Part shown: in pieces, positions 1 to 9,168 of the stretch | Layout of the letters: every line of letters begins with the position of its first letter | How positions within the stretch are numbered: position 1 is the stretch's first letter | Assembly: GCF_050033475.1 (NCBI RefSeq) | Contig: NZ_CP188319.1 | Coordinates: 744,001-808,000, forward strand | Direction of reading: 5' to 3' | Length of the DNA: 64,000 bases | From: Cetobacterium sp050033475 | GTDB taxonomy: Bacteria; Fusobacteriota; Fusobacteriia; Fusobacteriales; Fusobacteriaceae | Notes under the pieces: model-generated | Told to the model about the DNA's origin: nothing | Seen by the model: only the letters and a program-made list of their open reading frames with translations | The model's database searches: none | Made by a program: the position numbers and the translations under genes

Positions 1-109
1 AAATATGAAAGTATTGGGAGAAAATCCTAAGGTAAAAAGAATAACTCCACAGGGATTAGTAAAATTTAATTTCCCTATAATTGATGAGGGAGGCAAATAT
101 AGTGAATAG
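1..109 (+). CDS. C-terminal end of an upstream gene (partial)
   Basis: An open frame enters the window from the left and stops with TAG at 107-109, giving a tail of about 35 residues ending in EGGKYSE. It is too short to assign a family. The ribosome binding site and GTG start of the next gene lie inside its last codons, so the two are probably translated together. Because the next gene resembles barrel proteins that often accompany large repeat-type (DUF11/SdrD-like) surface proteins, the missing upstream part may be such a protein; that is inference only. Confidence 0.55.
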   Translation, partial: NMKVLGENPKVKRITPQGLVKFNFPIIDEGGKYSE

Positions 110-3100
110 AACTACTGAGTTTGTACTGACATATATATTAATGGGCTCCTTAACCTTTGGGAATACTAAGGGACTTAAATTGATAAAAAGTGAAACCTTT
201 GGAAATAATGAAAAAATTGAAAAAAATCAAGATACAACAAGAATATATTTTCCTCAGGGAGCTCTTTGGGTTATAAAAGATGAAGAAAAAGAAAGTAAAA
301 AATTAGATATTTCTTTACCAGATAAATTAGAAACAGAGCAGGGGATTTTATCCCCTGTGAATATTTCTGTTAGTAGTAATTATGGACTTTTAATAAAAAG
401 ATATGAATTATATATATATGATAGTAAAAATCTGAAAGTTCCATTGGATATTCTGAAGGGTAAAAATCTTTCCAATGACATGTCAATAGAATGGAAGTCT
501 AGTAAAAAGTTTTATAGTGGAGAACAATTGTTATTTAAATTGAGAGTTTACGATAAGAATAATAATTGGGATGAAACCTCCCTGGCCTTAGTGGATATTT
601 TAGAGAATACAGAGGATTTACAGATAACAGAAAATACTACTAATGAAGGACGATTGAAAATCGAGAATATTTTAATAGATAGAGAAATGGGAATAATAAA
701 AGGACAGGGCCTAGATGGAATAGAAAGTATTTCTATAGAGTCTAGTAATTATAGTGTAGATTCTAGGGGAGAAATTGAAGTAAAAGAATATTTTCCCTTG
801 GGAAAAACTATTCTTCCTATAAAAATTATCTATAAAAATGGAAAAGAAGAAAATCGTCAATTGACAGTGGATTTAAAAAATAATTATTATTTTGGTACTG
901 GAATGGCTGATTTTTATTTAGGAAAAAATTATATAAGTGGTAATTCAGAGGTTTTAAATGTGAAAAATCCCTATGGAGCTCAAGAGTATAATAATAATAT
1001 TTATAATGAAGGTAGAATAACTTACTTTGGAAAGGGACGCTATGGAAATAAATTATATTTTAAGGGAGCTATAGATACAAAGAGCAATAGTACAAATCAA
1101 CTTTTTAAAAATATTTTACAAGGAAATAAAGAGGATATTTTTGAAAGGGTCGAGGATGAAGATTTTGATACTTATCCAACCTATGGAGATAGAAGTTATA
1201 TAAAAAAAGAAGTAAATACAAAGGGAAAAATTTATTTAGATGTAAACTATAAAAAATCTAAAGGATATTGGGGAAATTATAAGGAAAAAATCTCTGAAAA
1301 AAAATTTATAGATTACAATAGAAATCTCTATGGAGCCCAAGGAACATATAAATCACAAAAGTTAACTTCTCGAGGAGAGGAGAGAGTTAAAATTCAAGGT
1401 TTTGGTTCTCAATTGGATACTTTATACAGCCATGAGAAGTTTTTAGGAACAGGTGGTTCTCTTTATTTTTTAAAGAATAGGGATATATTAAATGAATCCT
1501 TAGTTGCTAAAATAGCTATTATAGATAAAAATAGTGGTCTTATTAAAGAAACCAAGGAATTAGAAAAGGGAAGAGATTATTCCTTGGATGGATATTCAGG
1601 AAGAATCATTTTAAATAAACCCTTGGGACCAATAAGCAATAAATCTTCTGAGGAAATAATAGAAGATAATCCAGGAGGGAAATATTATAATTATTTAATT
1701 GTGGATTATCAATATTATCCTGAAAGTGGTTTAGACCTTAAAAATACAACTAAGGGTGGCCAGGGAGAACTTTGGGCTACAGATAATATAAAACTTGGGG
1801 GAACATATATAGAAGATGAAAAAGATGGAAAATCTTATGAACTTAAGGGAACAGATATAACCTATAGATATGGAGAGGACTCATATTTAAAAGGAGAATA
1901 CGAGGAATCAATAGGTGCTAATAGTGGAAAAAGTTATATATCTGAAGATGGAGGTTTAAAGTTTAGAAATATATCCTATGATGAAAAATCTCAAAGAGGA
2001 AGGGCTTATTCCTTGGAAGGAAATTTAGATTTAAAGGATATCAATCCTAAAAAATTTACCTATGATGGAAATTATATTAAAACTTGGTATAACCATAAGG
2101 ATAAAGGTTATTCCTTTAGTGAAAACCTTCAAAATGAAAGTTTAGAAGCCTATGGATTTTCAGGAAGAATAGCCTTGAGAGAAAAGATTGCCTTGAGAAG
2201 TGGATATTCAAGAGAAGAAAGAAGAAATATTGAAAATAAAATAAGTAATTTTCAAGAGAAAGAAACTTTGGGAATAGATTATCTGTTTAATAGAAAAATT
2301 TTGGGACAGATGGATATTGGAAGAGTTGAAGAAGAAACTTCTCAAAGAAATATAGGAACAGGATATTTAGTGGGGGGAAAATTAAAATATAAGGAAAATG
2401 AAGATAATGATTATTATTTAGGACTTCAGGGAACTTTAGATAAAACAGGAGACTATGAAGAAAATAATATGTTTATTCTAGGGGGAAATAAAAAAATAGG
2501 AGATAAGATAACTTTAAATGGTGAAGGCTCCACAGGAAATAGAGGGGATTATTTAACCTTAGGAGGTCAGTATGACTTCACATCTGATTATAGCCTCTAT
2601 GGAGGATATACCCTGGGAAGTGAAAATAGTTCACAAAAGGTTACTATGGGGCAACGATTTAGATATAGTGATAAAATTAATTTATTTCAAGAGGGGAATA
2701 TATTATCAGAAAATGGTAAAACAGGGATAATGAATACCTATGGTGGTTCCTATACAATAGATGAAAATTATTCTCTGGGTATTTCTATGGATGTAGGAAA
2801 AGTTCAATTGGAACAGGGAGGAAGTTCTAAACGTAAGGGAATAACAATATCCTCTATGTGGGAAGATAGTAAGAGAACTTTAAAAAATACTTTTCAATTT
2901 GTGAGAGAAACAGGAGAGGAAAAAGTAAAACAATTTTTAACTACCAATGGGTTTAATTGGATTCTTTCTAGAGAATATACTTTAGGTGGAAAAATAAATT
3001 ATTCCTTAACAAATGGAGATAAAAAAATAACTTTTCTTCAAAGTAATATAGGATTGGCTTATAGACCTATATTTAATGATAAATTTAATTTTCTAAGTAG

Positions 3101-3503
3101 ATACACATATATAATAGATAAAAATCCTAATAAAAATACAGATAAAAAAATACATGTATTGGAAGAGGAAAATATTTATTCCTTAAATAGAAATATAGAT
3201 ATAGGAGTAAAAGGTGCCTATAGAATAGAAAAAAATTCTACCACTGAAAATGAGTTATATTTAATAGGCATAGAGGGAGATTATAAAATTTATGAAAATT
3301 GGGAAATTTATACACAATATCACTGGCTTGAGGATATAAAAACCCATGACTTAAAAGAAGGAGCTATTGTAGGACTTTATAAGGATATAAATAGTAACTT
3401 TAGAATGGGTGGTGGATATAATTTTTCAGGATTTAAGGATAGCATTGGCACAAGTGATTACAGTGCAAATGGATGGTTTATAAATGCAATTGGAAAAATA
3501 TAA
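102..3503 (+). CDS. Large outer-membrane beta-barrel protein (DUF11/SdrD-associated type)
   Basis: This 1133-residue protein has a short hydrophobic N-terminus that looks like a signal peptide (LTYILMGSLTFG). An N-terminal region of about 260 residues reads like Ig-type beta domains. A conserved middle part follows: FGTGMADFYLG near 265, TYPTYGDRSY near 356, GTGGSLYFLKNRDIL near 450, SGRIILNKPLG near 500 and YLIVDYQYYPES near 530. From memory this pattern matches barrel proteins encoded with DUF11/SdrD-repeat surface proteins in Gram-negatives. Residues 545-1133 alternate polar and hydrophobic residues with many Gly and Tyr, as in transmembrane strands. I chose GTG at 102 because GAGGGAGG lies just upstream; a TTG at 81 is in frame but has no good site. 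It overlaps the preceding gene by 8 bases. Function is unknown; surface exposure or secretion is inferred. Confidence 0.7.
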   Translation: MNRTTEFVLTYILMGSLTFGNTKGLKLIKSETFGNNEKIEKNQDTTRIYFPQGALWVIKDEEKESKKLDISLPDKLETEQGILSPVNISVSSNYGLLIKRYELYIYDSKNLKVPLDILKGKNLSNDMSIEWKSSKKFYSGEQLLFKLRVYDKNNNWDETSLALVDILENTEDLQITENTTNEGRLKIENILIDREMGIIKGQGLDGIESISIESSNYSVDSRGEIEVKEYFPLGKTILPIKIIYKNGKEENRQLTVDLKNNYYFGTGMADFYLGKNYISGNSEVLNVKNPYGAQEYNNNIYNEGRITYFGKGRYGNKLYFKGAIDTKSNSTNQLFKNILQGNKEDIFERVEDEDFDTYPTYGDRSYIKKEVNTKGKIYLDVNYKKSKGYWGNYKEKISEKKFIDYNRNLYGAQGTYKSQKLTSRGEERVKIQGFGSQLDTLYSHEKFLGTGGSLYFLKNRDILNESLVAKIAIIDKNSGLIKETKELEKGRDYSLDGYSGRIILNKPLGPISNKSSEEIIEDNPGGKYYNYLIVDYQYYPESGLDLKNTTKGGQGELWATDNIKLGGTYIEDEKDGKSYELKGTDITYRYGEDSYLKGEYEESIGANSGKSYISEDGGLKFRNISYDEKSQRGRAYSLEGNLDLKDINPKKFTYDGNYIKTWYNHKDKGYSFSENLQNESLEAYGFSGRIALREKIALRSGYSREERRNIENKISNFQEKETLGIDYLFNRKILGQMDIGRVEEETSQRNIGTGYLVGGKLKYKENEDNDYYLGLQGTLDKTGDYEENNMFILGGNKKIGDKITLNGEGSTGNRGDYLTLGGQYDFTSDYSLYGGYTLGSENSSQKVTMGQRFRYSDKINLFQEGNILSENGKTGIMNTYGGSYTIDENYSLGISMDVGKVQLEQGGSSKRKGITISSMWEDSKRTLKNTFQFVRETGEEKVKQFLTTNGFNWILSREYTLGGKINYSLTNGDKKITFLQSNIGLAYRPIFNDKFNFLSRYTYIIDKNPNKNTDKKIHVLEEENIYSLNRNIDIGVKGAYRIEKNSTTENELYLIGIEGDYKIYENWEIYTQYHWLEDIKTHDLKEGAIVGLYKDINSNFRMGGGYNFSGFKDSIGTSDYSANGWFINAIGKI

Positions 3504-3575
3504 AAATATAGAAATTTATATGAAATTAGTATATACTAAAATCACCGAATAAAATAATTAAAAGGGGGAAAAGTT

Positions 3576-4328
3576 GTGAAAAAAATAGCAATTTTATTAG
3601 GAGCAGTTGCTTTATTAAGCACAACAGCTTTAGCCAATAAAACTGGAGTAGGTATAGGAGTAGGAACAGCAAATAGCTTATATAAAGGAATCGGAAATAC
3701 AGCATATCCAATACCATTATTTGATATTGAATATAATAACTTCTATGTGGCAGGAACAGATATAGGTTATACATTATGGAATAATGATAATTTTACATTA
3801 TCAGCCTTTGTAAACCCTATGGATGGATTTAGAGTAAAAGCAAGTAAAATGGATAATGGATATAAGGATATAAAGGATAGAGACCTTCAAGTTATGGGAG
3901 GAGCTCGTTTAGATGTAAATACAGGATTAGCAGGAATTCATTCTGGTTTAGCTGTATCAGGTGGAGAACATGGAATGAAGGGAAGATTAGGATTCTATAG
4001 ACCTTATCAAATTGATGAGAAGTTCACAGTGGTACCTTCAGTTCATATGATTTATTACTCTAAGGATTATACAGATTATTACTTTGGAGTTGACAGCGAT
4101 GAGCTAGTTTCAAACAGAAGACAAAACTATAAATTAACTTCAACTTATTCACCAGAGGGTGCTTATTCAGTTGGAGCGAACTTAATTGCAGAATATAAAT
4201 TAAGAGATAACTTAGCATTGAACCTATTCCTAGGAGCAGAGAAATACTCAAGCGAAATTAAAGATTCACCTTTAGTAGAGCATGACTATATTTTAATGGC
4301 AGGAACAGGAGTTAAATACTATTTCTAA
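3576..4328 (+). CDS. MipA/OmpV family outer-membrane protein
   Basis: The 250-residue product begins with a clear signal peptide (MKKIAILLGAVALLSTTALA) followed by the mature start NKTGVGIGVG. The rest is a short barrel rich in Gly and Tyr that ends in the aromatic residue pattern GTGVKYYF, the expected C-terminal signature for insertion by the BAM machinery. Length and pattern fit the MipA/OmpV family, whose members are outer-membrane proteins linked to peptidoglycan enzymes or porin-like roles; the exact role here is not known. The start is GTG at 3576 behind AAAGGGGGAAAA. A weak promoter (TAGAAA, 17 bases, TATACT at 3532-3537) lies upstream and a strong terminator follows, so it is probably monocistronic. 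Confidence 0.8.
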   Translation: MKKIAILLGAVALLSTTALANKTGVGIGVGTANSLYKGIGNTAYPIPLFDIEYNNFYVAGTDIGYTLWNNDNFTLSAFVNPMDGFRVKASKMDNGYKDIKDRDLQVMGGARLDVNTGLAGIHSGLAVSGGEHGMKGRLGFYRPYQIDEKFTVVPSVHMIYYSKDYTDYYFGVDSDELVSNRRQNYKLTSTYSPEGAYSVGANLIAEYKLRDNLALNLFLGAEKYSSEIKDSPLVEHDYILMAGTGVKYYF

Positions 4329-4346
4329 TTTCTTAGGAAAAAATTT

Positions 4347-4377
4347 GAGGGAGATTGAAGTCTCCCTCTTTTTTTTT
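4347..4377 (+). terminator. Rho-independent terminator after the OmpV-like gene
   Basis: GAGGGAGA (4347-4354) and TCTCCCTC (4361-4368) form a perfect 8-bp stem with a 6-base loop, followed by an uninterrupted run of T. It separates the outer-membrane protein genes from the polysaccharide cluster. Confidence 0.9.
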
Positions 4378-4430
4378 AAAAGATTTATTGAAAAAAGTTG
4401 TAAATATAAAAAAAGTCCAGGAGGTTTTAT

Positions 4431-5501
4431 ATGAAAGCTGTTCTAATAATAGCCGGTGGAAGTGGAGAGAGATTTTGGCCACTATCTACCCAGGATAAAC
4501 CAAAGCAACTTTTAAAAATATTTACAAATAAACCTTTAATAAGAGAAACAGTGGAAAGAATCCTTCCCTTAGTACCTAGGGAAAGAATTTTCATATGTAC
4601 CAATATAAAATTAGGAGAAAAAATAAGAGCTGAGGTATTAGATCTTCCAGAGGAAAACATAATTTTAGAACCTGTGGGAAGGGATACAGCTTCAGCTATA
4701 GCCTACGGAGCCCTTGTAATTCAAGAAAAATTTCATAAGGAAAAAATAGAATTAATTGTACTTCCTTCAGATCATTTGATAAAAAAGGAAGAGGAATTTA
4801 GACAGGTTCTAGAAATTGCTTGTCAGGAGGCAAGACATTCAGGGGTAATAGTAACTTTAGGAATTAAACCTACAAGAGCAGAAACTGCCTATGGTTATAT
4901 TGAAGTTAAGGATTCTAATATATCTTTAAATGAAATTTATAGAGTTAGAAGATTTAGAGAAAAGCCAAATTTAGAAGTGGCAGAAAAATATTTAAATTCA
5001 GGAAATTATTTATGGAATTCAGGTATTTTTATTTTTTCCATAGAAACTATTTTTAAAAATTTTCAGGTGCTTATGGAGGAGCACTGGGAGATTTTAGAAA
5101 GAATTAAGAAAAAATTAAGAGAAAATCCAAGGGAGTATAAAAATATTCCTAAAATTATAGAGGAAGATTTTATGGAATTTGAGAAAATATCCATAGACTT
5201 TGGAATAATGGAATATTCAAAAAATATTAGGGTAATCCCTGTGGATATGGAGTGGAGTGATTTGGGAAGTTACAATGCCTTTGAAGAAATTTTTTCCTCA
5301 GATGAAAATGGTAATATAACTAGAGAAAATGCAGTATTTTATGAGAGTAGTAATAATATTGTGGTTGGAGAAAATATTCATCTTTTGGGAGTTCAAGGTT
5401 TGGTTGTAGTTAGGGGAGAAGAGGGAAATATTCTTGTGGCCAAAAGAGATAGAATTCAGGACATAAAGAAGCTTTTAGAGTTTAAAAAGAATATGCTATA
5501 A
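4431..5501 (+). CDS. manC: Mannose-1-phosphate guanylyltransferase
   Basis: The 356-residue protein makes GDP-mannose from mannose-1-phosphate and GTP. The signature GGSGERFWPLS at residues 9-19 followed by KPKQLL is the nucleotide-binding loop of this family; LPSDH near 110 and EKPN near 176 are the metal and sugar-binding motifs. It has the length of stand-alone GMP enzymes and lacks the C-terminal phosphomannose isomerase domain of the bifunctional form, so mannose-6-phosphate isomerase and phosphomannomutase must be encoded elsewhere. The ATG follows CCAGGAGG. It is the first gene of the surface polysaccharide cluster, which suggests that the polymer contains mannose or a GDP-mannose-derived sugar such as fucose or rhamnose. 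Confidence 0.9.
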   Translation: MKAVLIIAGGSGERFWPLSTQDKPKQLLKIFTNKPLIRETVERILPLVPRERIFICTNIKLGEKIRAEVLDLPEENIILEPVGRDTASAIAYGALVIQEKFHKEKIELIVLPSDHLIKKEEEFRQVLEIACQEARHSGVIVTLGIKPTRAETAYGYIEVKDSNISLNEIYRVRRFREKPNLEVAEKYLNSGNYLWNSGIFIFSIETIFKNFQVLMEEHWEILERIKKKLRENPREYKNIPKIIEEDFMEFEKISIDFGIMEYSKNIRVIPVDMEWSDLGSYNAFEEIFSSDENGNITRENAVFYESSNNIVVGENIHLLGVQGLVVVRGEEGNILVAKRDRIQDIKKLLEFKKNML

Positions 5502-5535
5502 TGACCTAGGAAAACTTAAAGTTCAGGAGGAGAAA

Positions 5536-6285
5536 ATGAAAAAGTTAGTAATAGGTTTATTTATAGCTTTAGGTGTCCTTGCATCAGGTCAAGGAAGAGA
5601 AATTGCAAATATAAAAAGAGAATTTTCAGGATATAAAGAGGTTCAAAAGGGGGATGTTTTATATTTAAGTAGTAAAAAAGATAAAACGATGGCCTTCATA
5701 GGAACTAAGGATTTTAAAATAGATAATTTAAAAAAATTATTGAAGGATAAGGGATTTAAGGAAGAGAAACAGGGATATTATAAAAATCCCCAGGGAAATA
5801 TAGGATATTTAGGAGATGAAGAGGGAGTAAAATATCTTTTAATATCTGAGGATGGAATAGGGCTTGCGGACATGAGGGAGAAAATGTATGTGGCCTTTGA
5901 AAATTTAAGAGGAGATTCCATGGAGGATGTTGAGGATGAAAGTATTCAGGTGGATGGAGACTATGTGGGAGATTCAACAAATGAAGCCACAGAGGAAGAG
6001 CCCTATGAGCCCCCAACAAGAGTTAAGGAAACCATAGTAGTTCAAAATTCCAATAATAAAAAAGTTGAAAAAACAGTAGAAAGCAAAAAAACAGCTCCTT
6101 TAACAGCGGAGGATTTACCAAAACTTTCTTTAAAGGGAAAAAAGGGAACTAGAAAGCATACTGTTGTTAAGGGAGATACTTTATATAATATAGGAAGAAG
6201 ATCGGGAGTTTCAGTTAAGGAACTTCAAAAAATAAATGGTTTAAGAGATAATAACATACATTTAGGACAGATAATAAAATACTAA
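5536..6285 (+). CDS. Secreted LysM-domain protein
   Basis: The product has 249 residues. A signal peptide (MKKLVIGLFIALGVLASG) is followed by about 110 residues of unassigned sequence, an acidic and threonine-rich linker (residues about 125-200), and one LysM domain at 206-249 (HTVVKGDTLYNIGRRSG...). LysM binds N-acetylglucosamine-containing glycans, so the protein is probably periplasmic and attached to peptidoglycan. No catalytic domain is visible. The start ATG has an excellent site (CAGGAGGAG). It lies between manC and the arylsulfotransferase-like gene with short gaps, so it is probably co-transcribed with the polysaccharide genes; a role in anchoring the export system is speculative. 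Confidence 0.8.
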   Translation: MKKLVIGLFIALGVLASGQGREIANIKREFSGYKEVQKGDVLYLSSKKDKTMAFIGTKDFKIDNLKKLLKDKGFKEEKQGYYKNPQGNIGYLGDEEGVKYLLISEDGIGLADMREKMYVAFENLRGDSMEDVEDESIQVDGDYVGDSTNEATEEEPYEPPTRVKETIVVQNSNNKKVEKTVESKKTAPLTAEDLPKLSLKGKKGTRKHTVVKGDTLYNIGRRSGVSVKELQKINGLRDNNIHLGQIIKY

Positions 6286-6302
6286 AATTAGAGGTGAAAT
6301 GA

Positions 6303-7922
6303 TTGAAGGGGAAAAAGGAAAGAACCCTTGCAATAACCCTAGGGGCACTGCTATTGGTTCTTGGTATTACTCTGTATTTTAAGGGTAATAATATATCAAG
6401 GGATTTGGAAAAAAATCCAAACATGGGTCAAATTGTAAAGGGGTTTAAAAGAAAAGAATTAGAAAGTAGAATTGATAGAAAATTAAAAAGCAAAAGTTTA
6501 GTGAGAATACTAGAATCTCTATCTCTTGAAAAACTAGAGGTAGCTGATGAAATATTAGAGGATAAAATTTTTGTTAATTTTTTAAATGAGGGGCACCTAG
6601 AGGGAGATAAGGTAAAAAGTATTAACTATGAGGAAGCTGTAAATCAGGAAAAAATTAAGAAGGGACTTCAAGATTTAGGAGTGTTATCTCCAGAACTTAA
6701 AAATTATTTAGACAATAGATATCCTGGAAGAACCTATGGAATAGTTGGTAATAAATTAAAGGTACCAGAGGTTATAAAGACTAGAGAAAGACTTTTAAAA
6801 TTAATTCCAGAGGAAAGTTTAAAGAATCTTATTGGAGAACTACCAGATGGAAAAATAGAAATTTTAAATAATATTTTTATAAAAAATCCAGAGGTTGTAA
6901 GGGTTATTGAAAGCAAGAAAATAGAGGACTATGAGGATATCAATAAACTCTATGAGTTATCAAAGAATTTATATGAAATAGGAAATTTAGATCCAAGGGT
7001 AGCCCTAGAATTAAATAGAATGTTTCCAGATTTTGATTTTAGAAAGGCAGCTCTCTATGGAAATCTATATCTTTCAGATTCTAGGTTAGAACAGGGGTAT
7101 TTAGATGAATATAAAACTGGAAATTATACCTTCAAAAATCCCTTTATAAAGTTAAATCCCTTTGGGAGAACTCCACTATCAGCTTTAGTTAAATTTAAAA
7201 ATGATTTAAAGGATTTTAAAGTGAGAGTTACTGTTTTAGGTGAGGAGGGAATGCCTAACTATACCTATATAAGTTCCTATACCAATGAAGAGGGAGTTCC
7301 TATTGTGGGATTGTATCCTAGAAGCAAAAATAAGGTTAATTTAGAATTACTGACAGATGAAAACAGGGTAGTGGATAGTAACCAAATAACAATAGAAACA
7401 GGGTATTTAAATGATATGTTGCCAAGTATATATATAGAAACTAGAGTTCCAGACTCAATTCAACCTGGAATGAATTTAGCTATTTATAACAGTGACAATC
7501 AAGGGATGCCTTTTATCTTCGATAGTTTAGGAAATATTAGATATGTTTTAGATACAGGAACGGCCATAAGAAATTTAAATGAGCTTCAAAGGGATGCCGA
7601 TGGAGATTGGCTGGTATCCAATGATGAGGATAGTTTCATAATGGATATTTTAGGAAGAATAATAGGTAGAATGGGAAAAATTGATAAGAAGATTCCTCAA
7701 CCAAATAAGGAGGTTCAATATCTAGTTAGAAACAATAATGTATTGACAGTGGTTGGTTTTGTAGATAAGGGACCTAATCCCTACTGTCTTTTCTCAGAGC
7801 TAGGATTGGATTCTAAAAGAGTATTATTTAGAGCTAAATTATTCTATGATAAGGGTAAGAAAGAAGATAACAATGTGGTGAAGGGGGAAAGAATTCCTCT
7901 ATTTCCAGGAAATGAAAGATAG
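6303..7922 (+). CDS. Membrane-anchored protein with arylsulfotransferase N-terminal-like domain
   Basis: The 539-residue protein starts with TTG at 6303 behind GAGGTG and has one N-terminal membrane segment (AITLGALLLVLGITLYF). Residues 40-260 look alpha-helical and unassigned. Residues about 280-375 (NPFGRTPLSALVKF, KVRVTVLGEEG, PIVGLYPRSKN) resemble the beta-sandwich N-terminal domain of aryl-sulfate sulfotransferase. Only about 160 residues follow, with one recognisable propeller-like strand set (GNIRYVLDTG, DGDWLVSNDEDSFIMD). A full family propeller needs some 400 residues, so sulfotransferase activity is doubtful. Position inside the polysaccharide cluster suggests a role in assembly or modification. 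The similarity is from memory and needs a profile search. Confidence 0.6.
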   Translation: MKGKKERTLAITLGALLLVLGITLYFKGNNISRDLEKNPNMGQIVKGFKRKELESRIDRKLKSKSLVRILESLSLEKLEVADEILEDKIFVNFLNEGHLEGDKVKSINYEEAVNQEKIKKGLQDLGVLSPELKNYLDNRYPGRTYGIVGNKLKVPEVIKTRERLLKLIPEESLKNLIGELPDGKIEILNNIFIKNPEVVRVIESKKIEDYEDINKLYELSKNLYEIGNLDPRVALELNRMFPDFDFRKAALYGNLYLSDSRLEQGYLDEYKTGNYTFKNPFIKLNPFGRTPLSALVKFKNDLKDFKVRVTVLGEEGMPNYTYISSYTNEEGVPIVGLYPRSKNKVNLELLTDENRVVDSNQITIETGYLNDMLPSIYIETRVPDSIQPGMNLAIYNSDNQGMPFIFDSLGNIRYVLDTGTAIRNLNELQRDADGDWLVSNDEDSFIMDILGRIIGRMGKIDKKIPQPNKEVQYLVRNNNVLTVVGFVDKGPNPYCLFSELGLDSKRVLFRAKLFYDKGKKEDNNVVKGERIPLFPGNER

Positions 7923-7934
7923 GGGAGATAAGAT

Positions 7935-9167
7935 ATGGAACGAATTATTTACATGATACTCCTATTTATGATATTTCTAGGAGAGCTTATCATATTTAAT
8001 TTACAGGATTTATGGTTTTTAGGGGCAATAGTTTATGTGGGAATCATGTTGGGAATGTATTTAAGTGATTCCTTGAGATTTGATCTTCCAAGATACAGTA
8101 GAAGAAATTATTTATTTTTAAATATATTGGATGTATTTTTTTTCGGAGTTTGGTATTTAATAACTTGGGAACTTAGTATATTACCATTTTATATGATATT
8201 TCTAGGGGCTCAAATTCTTTTAAGAACAGTTATAAATACCATGACCTATAGGGAAAAAAATGTCACCATATTAGGTGAGGGAATTCTAAAAAATAATTTA
8301 GAAAAAAGTATTCAGGTTATGGAAGAATATAAGTACGTTGAATTTAATGGTCAATTGAATCAATTGAAGGACTTTGTAAAGGTTGAAGATATTAAGGTAA
8401 TATTATTGGGGAAATTAAAATTAACCTCCGATGAAATAGAGACTATTTTACAATTAAAACTTTCAGGATTGGAAGTTAGAGGTTATTTAGCTCATATGCT
8501 TGATTTTGAGAAAAAGGTAGACGTGGAATATATCGATGAGGAATGGCTATTGAACGCCTATGGTTTTGAGATTTTAAGAAGTATGATGCAAAATAAGGTA
8601 AAAAGAATATTTGATTTCACCTTGGCCACAGTATTAGGAATCATGACAGCACCTCTAATGATAATTTCTGCCATAATTGTAAAGGTTGAAAGTCCTGGAG
8701 GAGTAATCTATTCCCAAGCAAGGGTTGGAGAAAATGGAAAGGAATTCATGGTTCATAAGTTTAGATCCATGAGAGCCGATGCAGAGAAAAATGGAGCCCA
8801 ATGGGCCCAGGTAAATGACCCTAGAGTTACAAAATTTGGTAATTTCATGAGAAAAACAAGAATAGATGAATTACCTCAGCTTTTAAATGTAATAAAGGGA
8901 GAGATGAGTTTTATAGGCCCAAGACCTGAAAGAAAGGTATTTATAGAGGAGCTAGAGAAACAAATACCTTACTATGGTCTTAGACATATGGTAAAACCTG
9001 GTCTTACAGGTTGGGCTCAGGTTATGTATCCCTATGGAGCCACAGTGGAAGATGCAAAAAATAAATTGGAGTATGATCTTTATTATATAAAGGCCCATAG
9101 TCTTTATCTGGATATAATAATACTTTTTAAAACATTGAAAACAGTTGTATTCGGAAGGGGAAGATAG
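7935..9167 (+). CDS. Polyprenyl-phosphate sugar-1-phosphate transferase (initiating glycosyltransferase)
   Basis: This 410-residue membrane enzyme transfers a sugar-1-phosphate from a nucleotide sugar to undecaprenyl phosphate, the first committed step of repeat-unit synthesis. Four hydrophobic segments occupy residues 1-105, a cytoplasmic nucleotide-binding-like domain follows, and a fifth segment (FDFTLATVLGIMTAPLMI) precedes the conserved catalytic domain: YSQARVGENGKEF, MVHKFRSM, TRIDELPQLLNV and GEMSFIGPRPE. This is the WcaJ/CpsE layout, although somewhat shorter than typical 460-residue members. The sugar cannot be read from sequence; galactose or glucose is common and galE lies in the cluster. 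Confidence 0.9.
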   Translation: MERIIYMILLFMIFLGELIIFNLQDLWFLGAIVYVGIMLGMYLSDSLRFDLPRYSRRNYLFLNILDVFFFGVWYLITWELSILPFYMIFLGAQILLRTVINTMTYREKNVTILGEGILKNNLEKSIQVMEEYKYVEFNGQLNQLKDFVKVEDIKVILLGKLKLTSDEIETILQLKLSGLEVRGYLAHMLDFEKKVDVEYIDEEWLLNAYGFEILRSMMQNKVKRIFDFTLATVLGIMTAPLMIISAIIVKVESPGGVIYSQARVGENGKEFMVHKFRSMRADAEKNGAQWAQVNDPRVTKFGNFMRKTRIDELPQLLNVIKGEMSFIGPRPERKVFIEELEKQIPYYGLRHMVKPGLTGWAQVMYPYGATVEDAKNKLEYDLYYIKAHSLYLDIIILFKTLKTVVFGRGR

Positions 9168-9168
9168 G

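Noticed and set aside
6299..6379. ATG at 6299 as start of the arylsulfotransferase-like gene
   Set aside because: It is out of frame and stops after 26 codons; TTG at 6303 is the only in-frame start beside GAGGTG.
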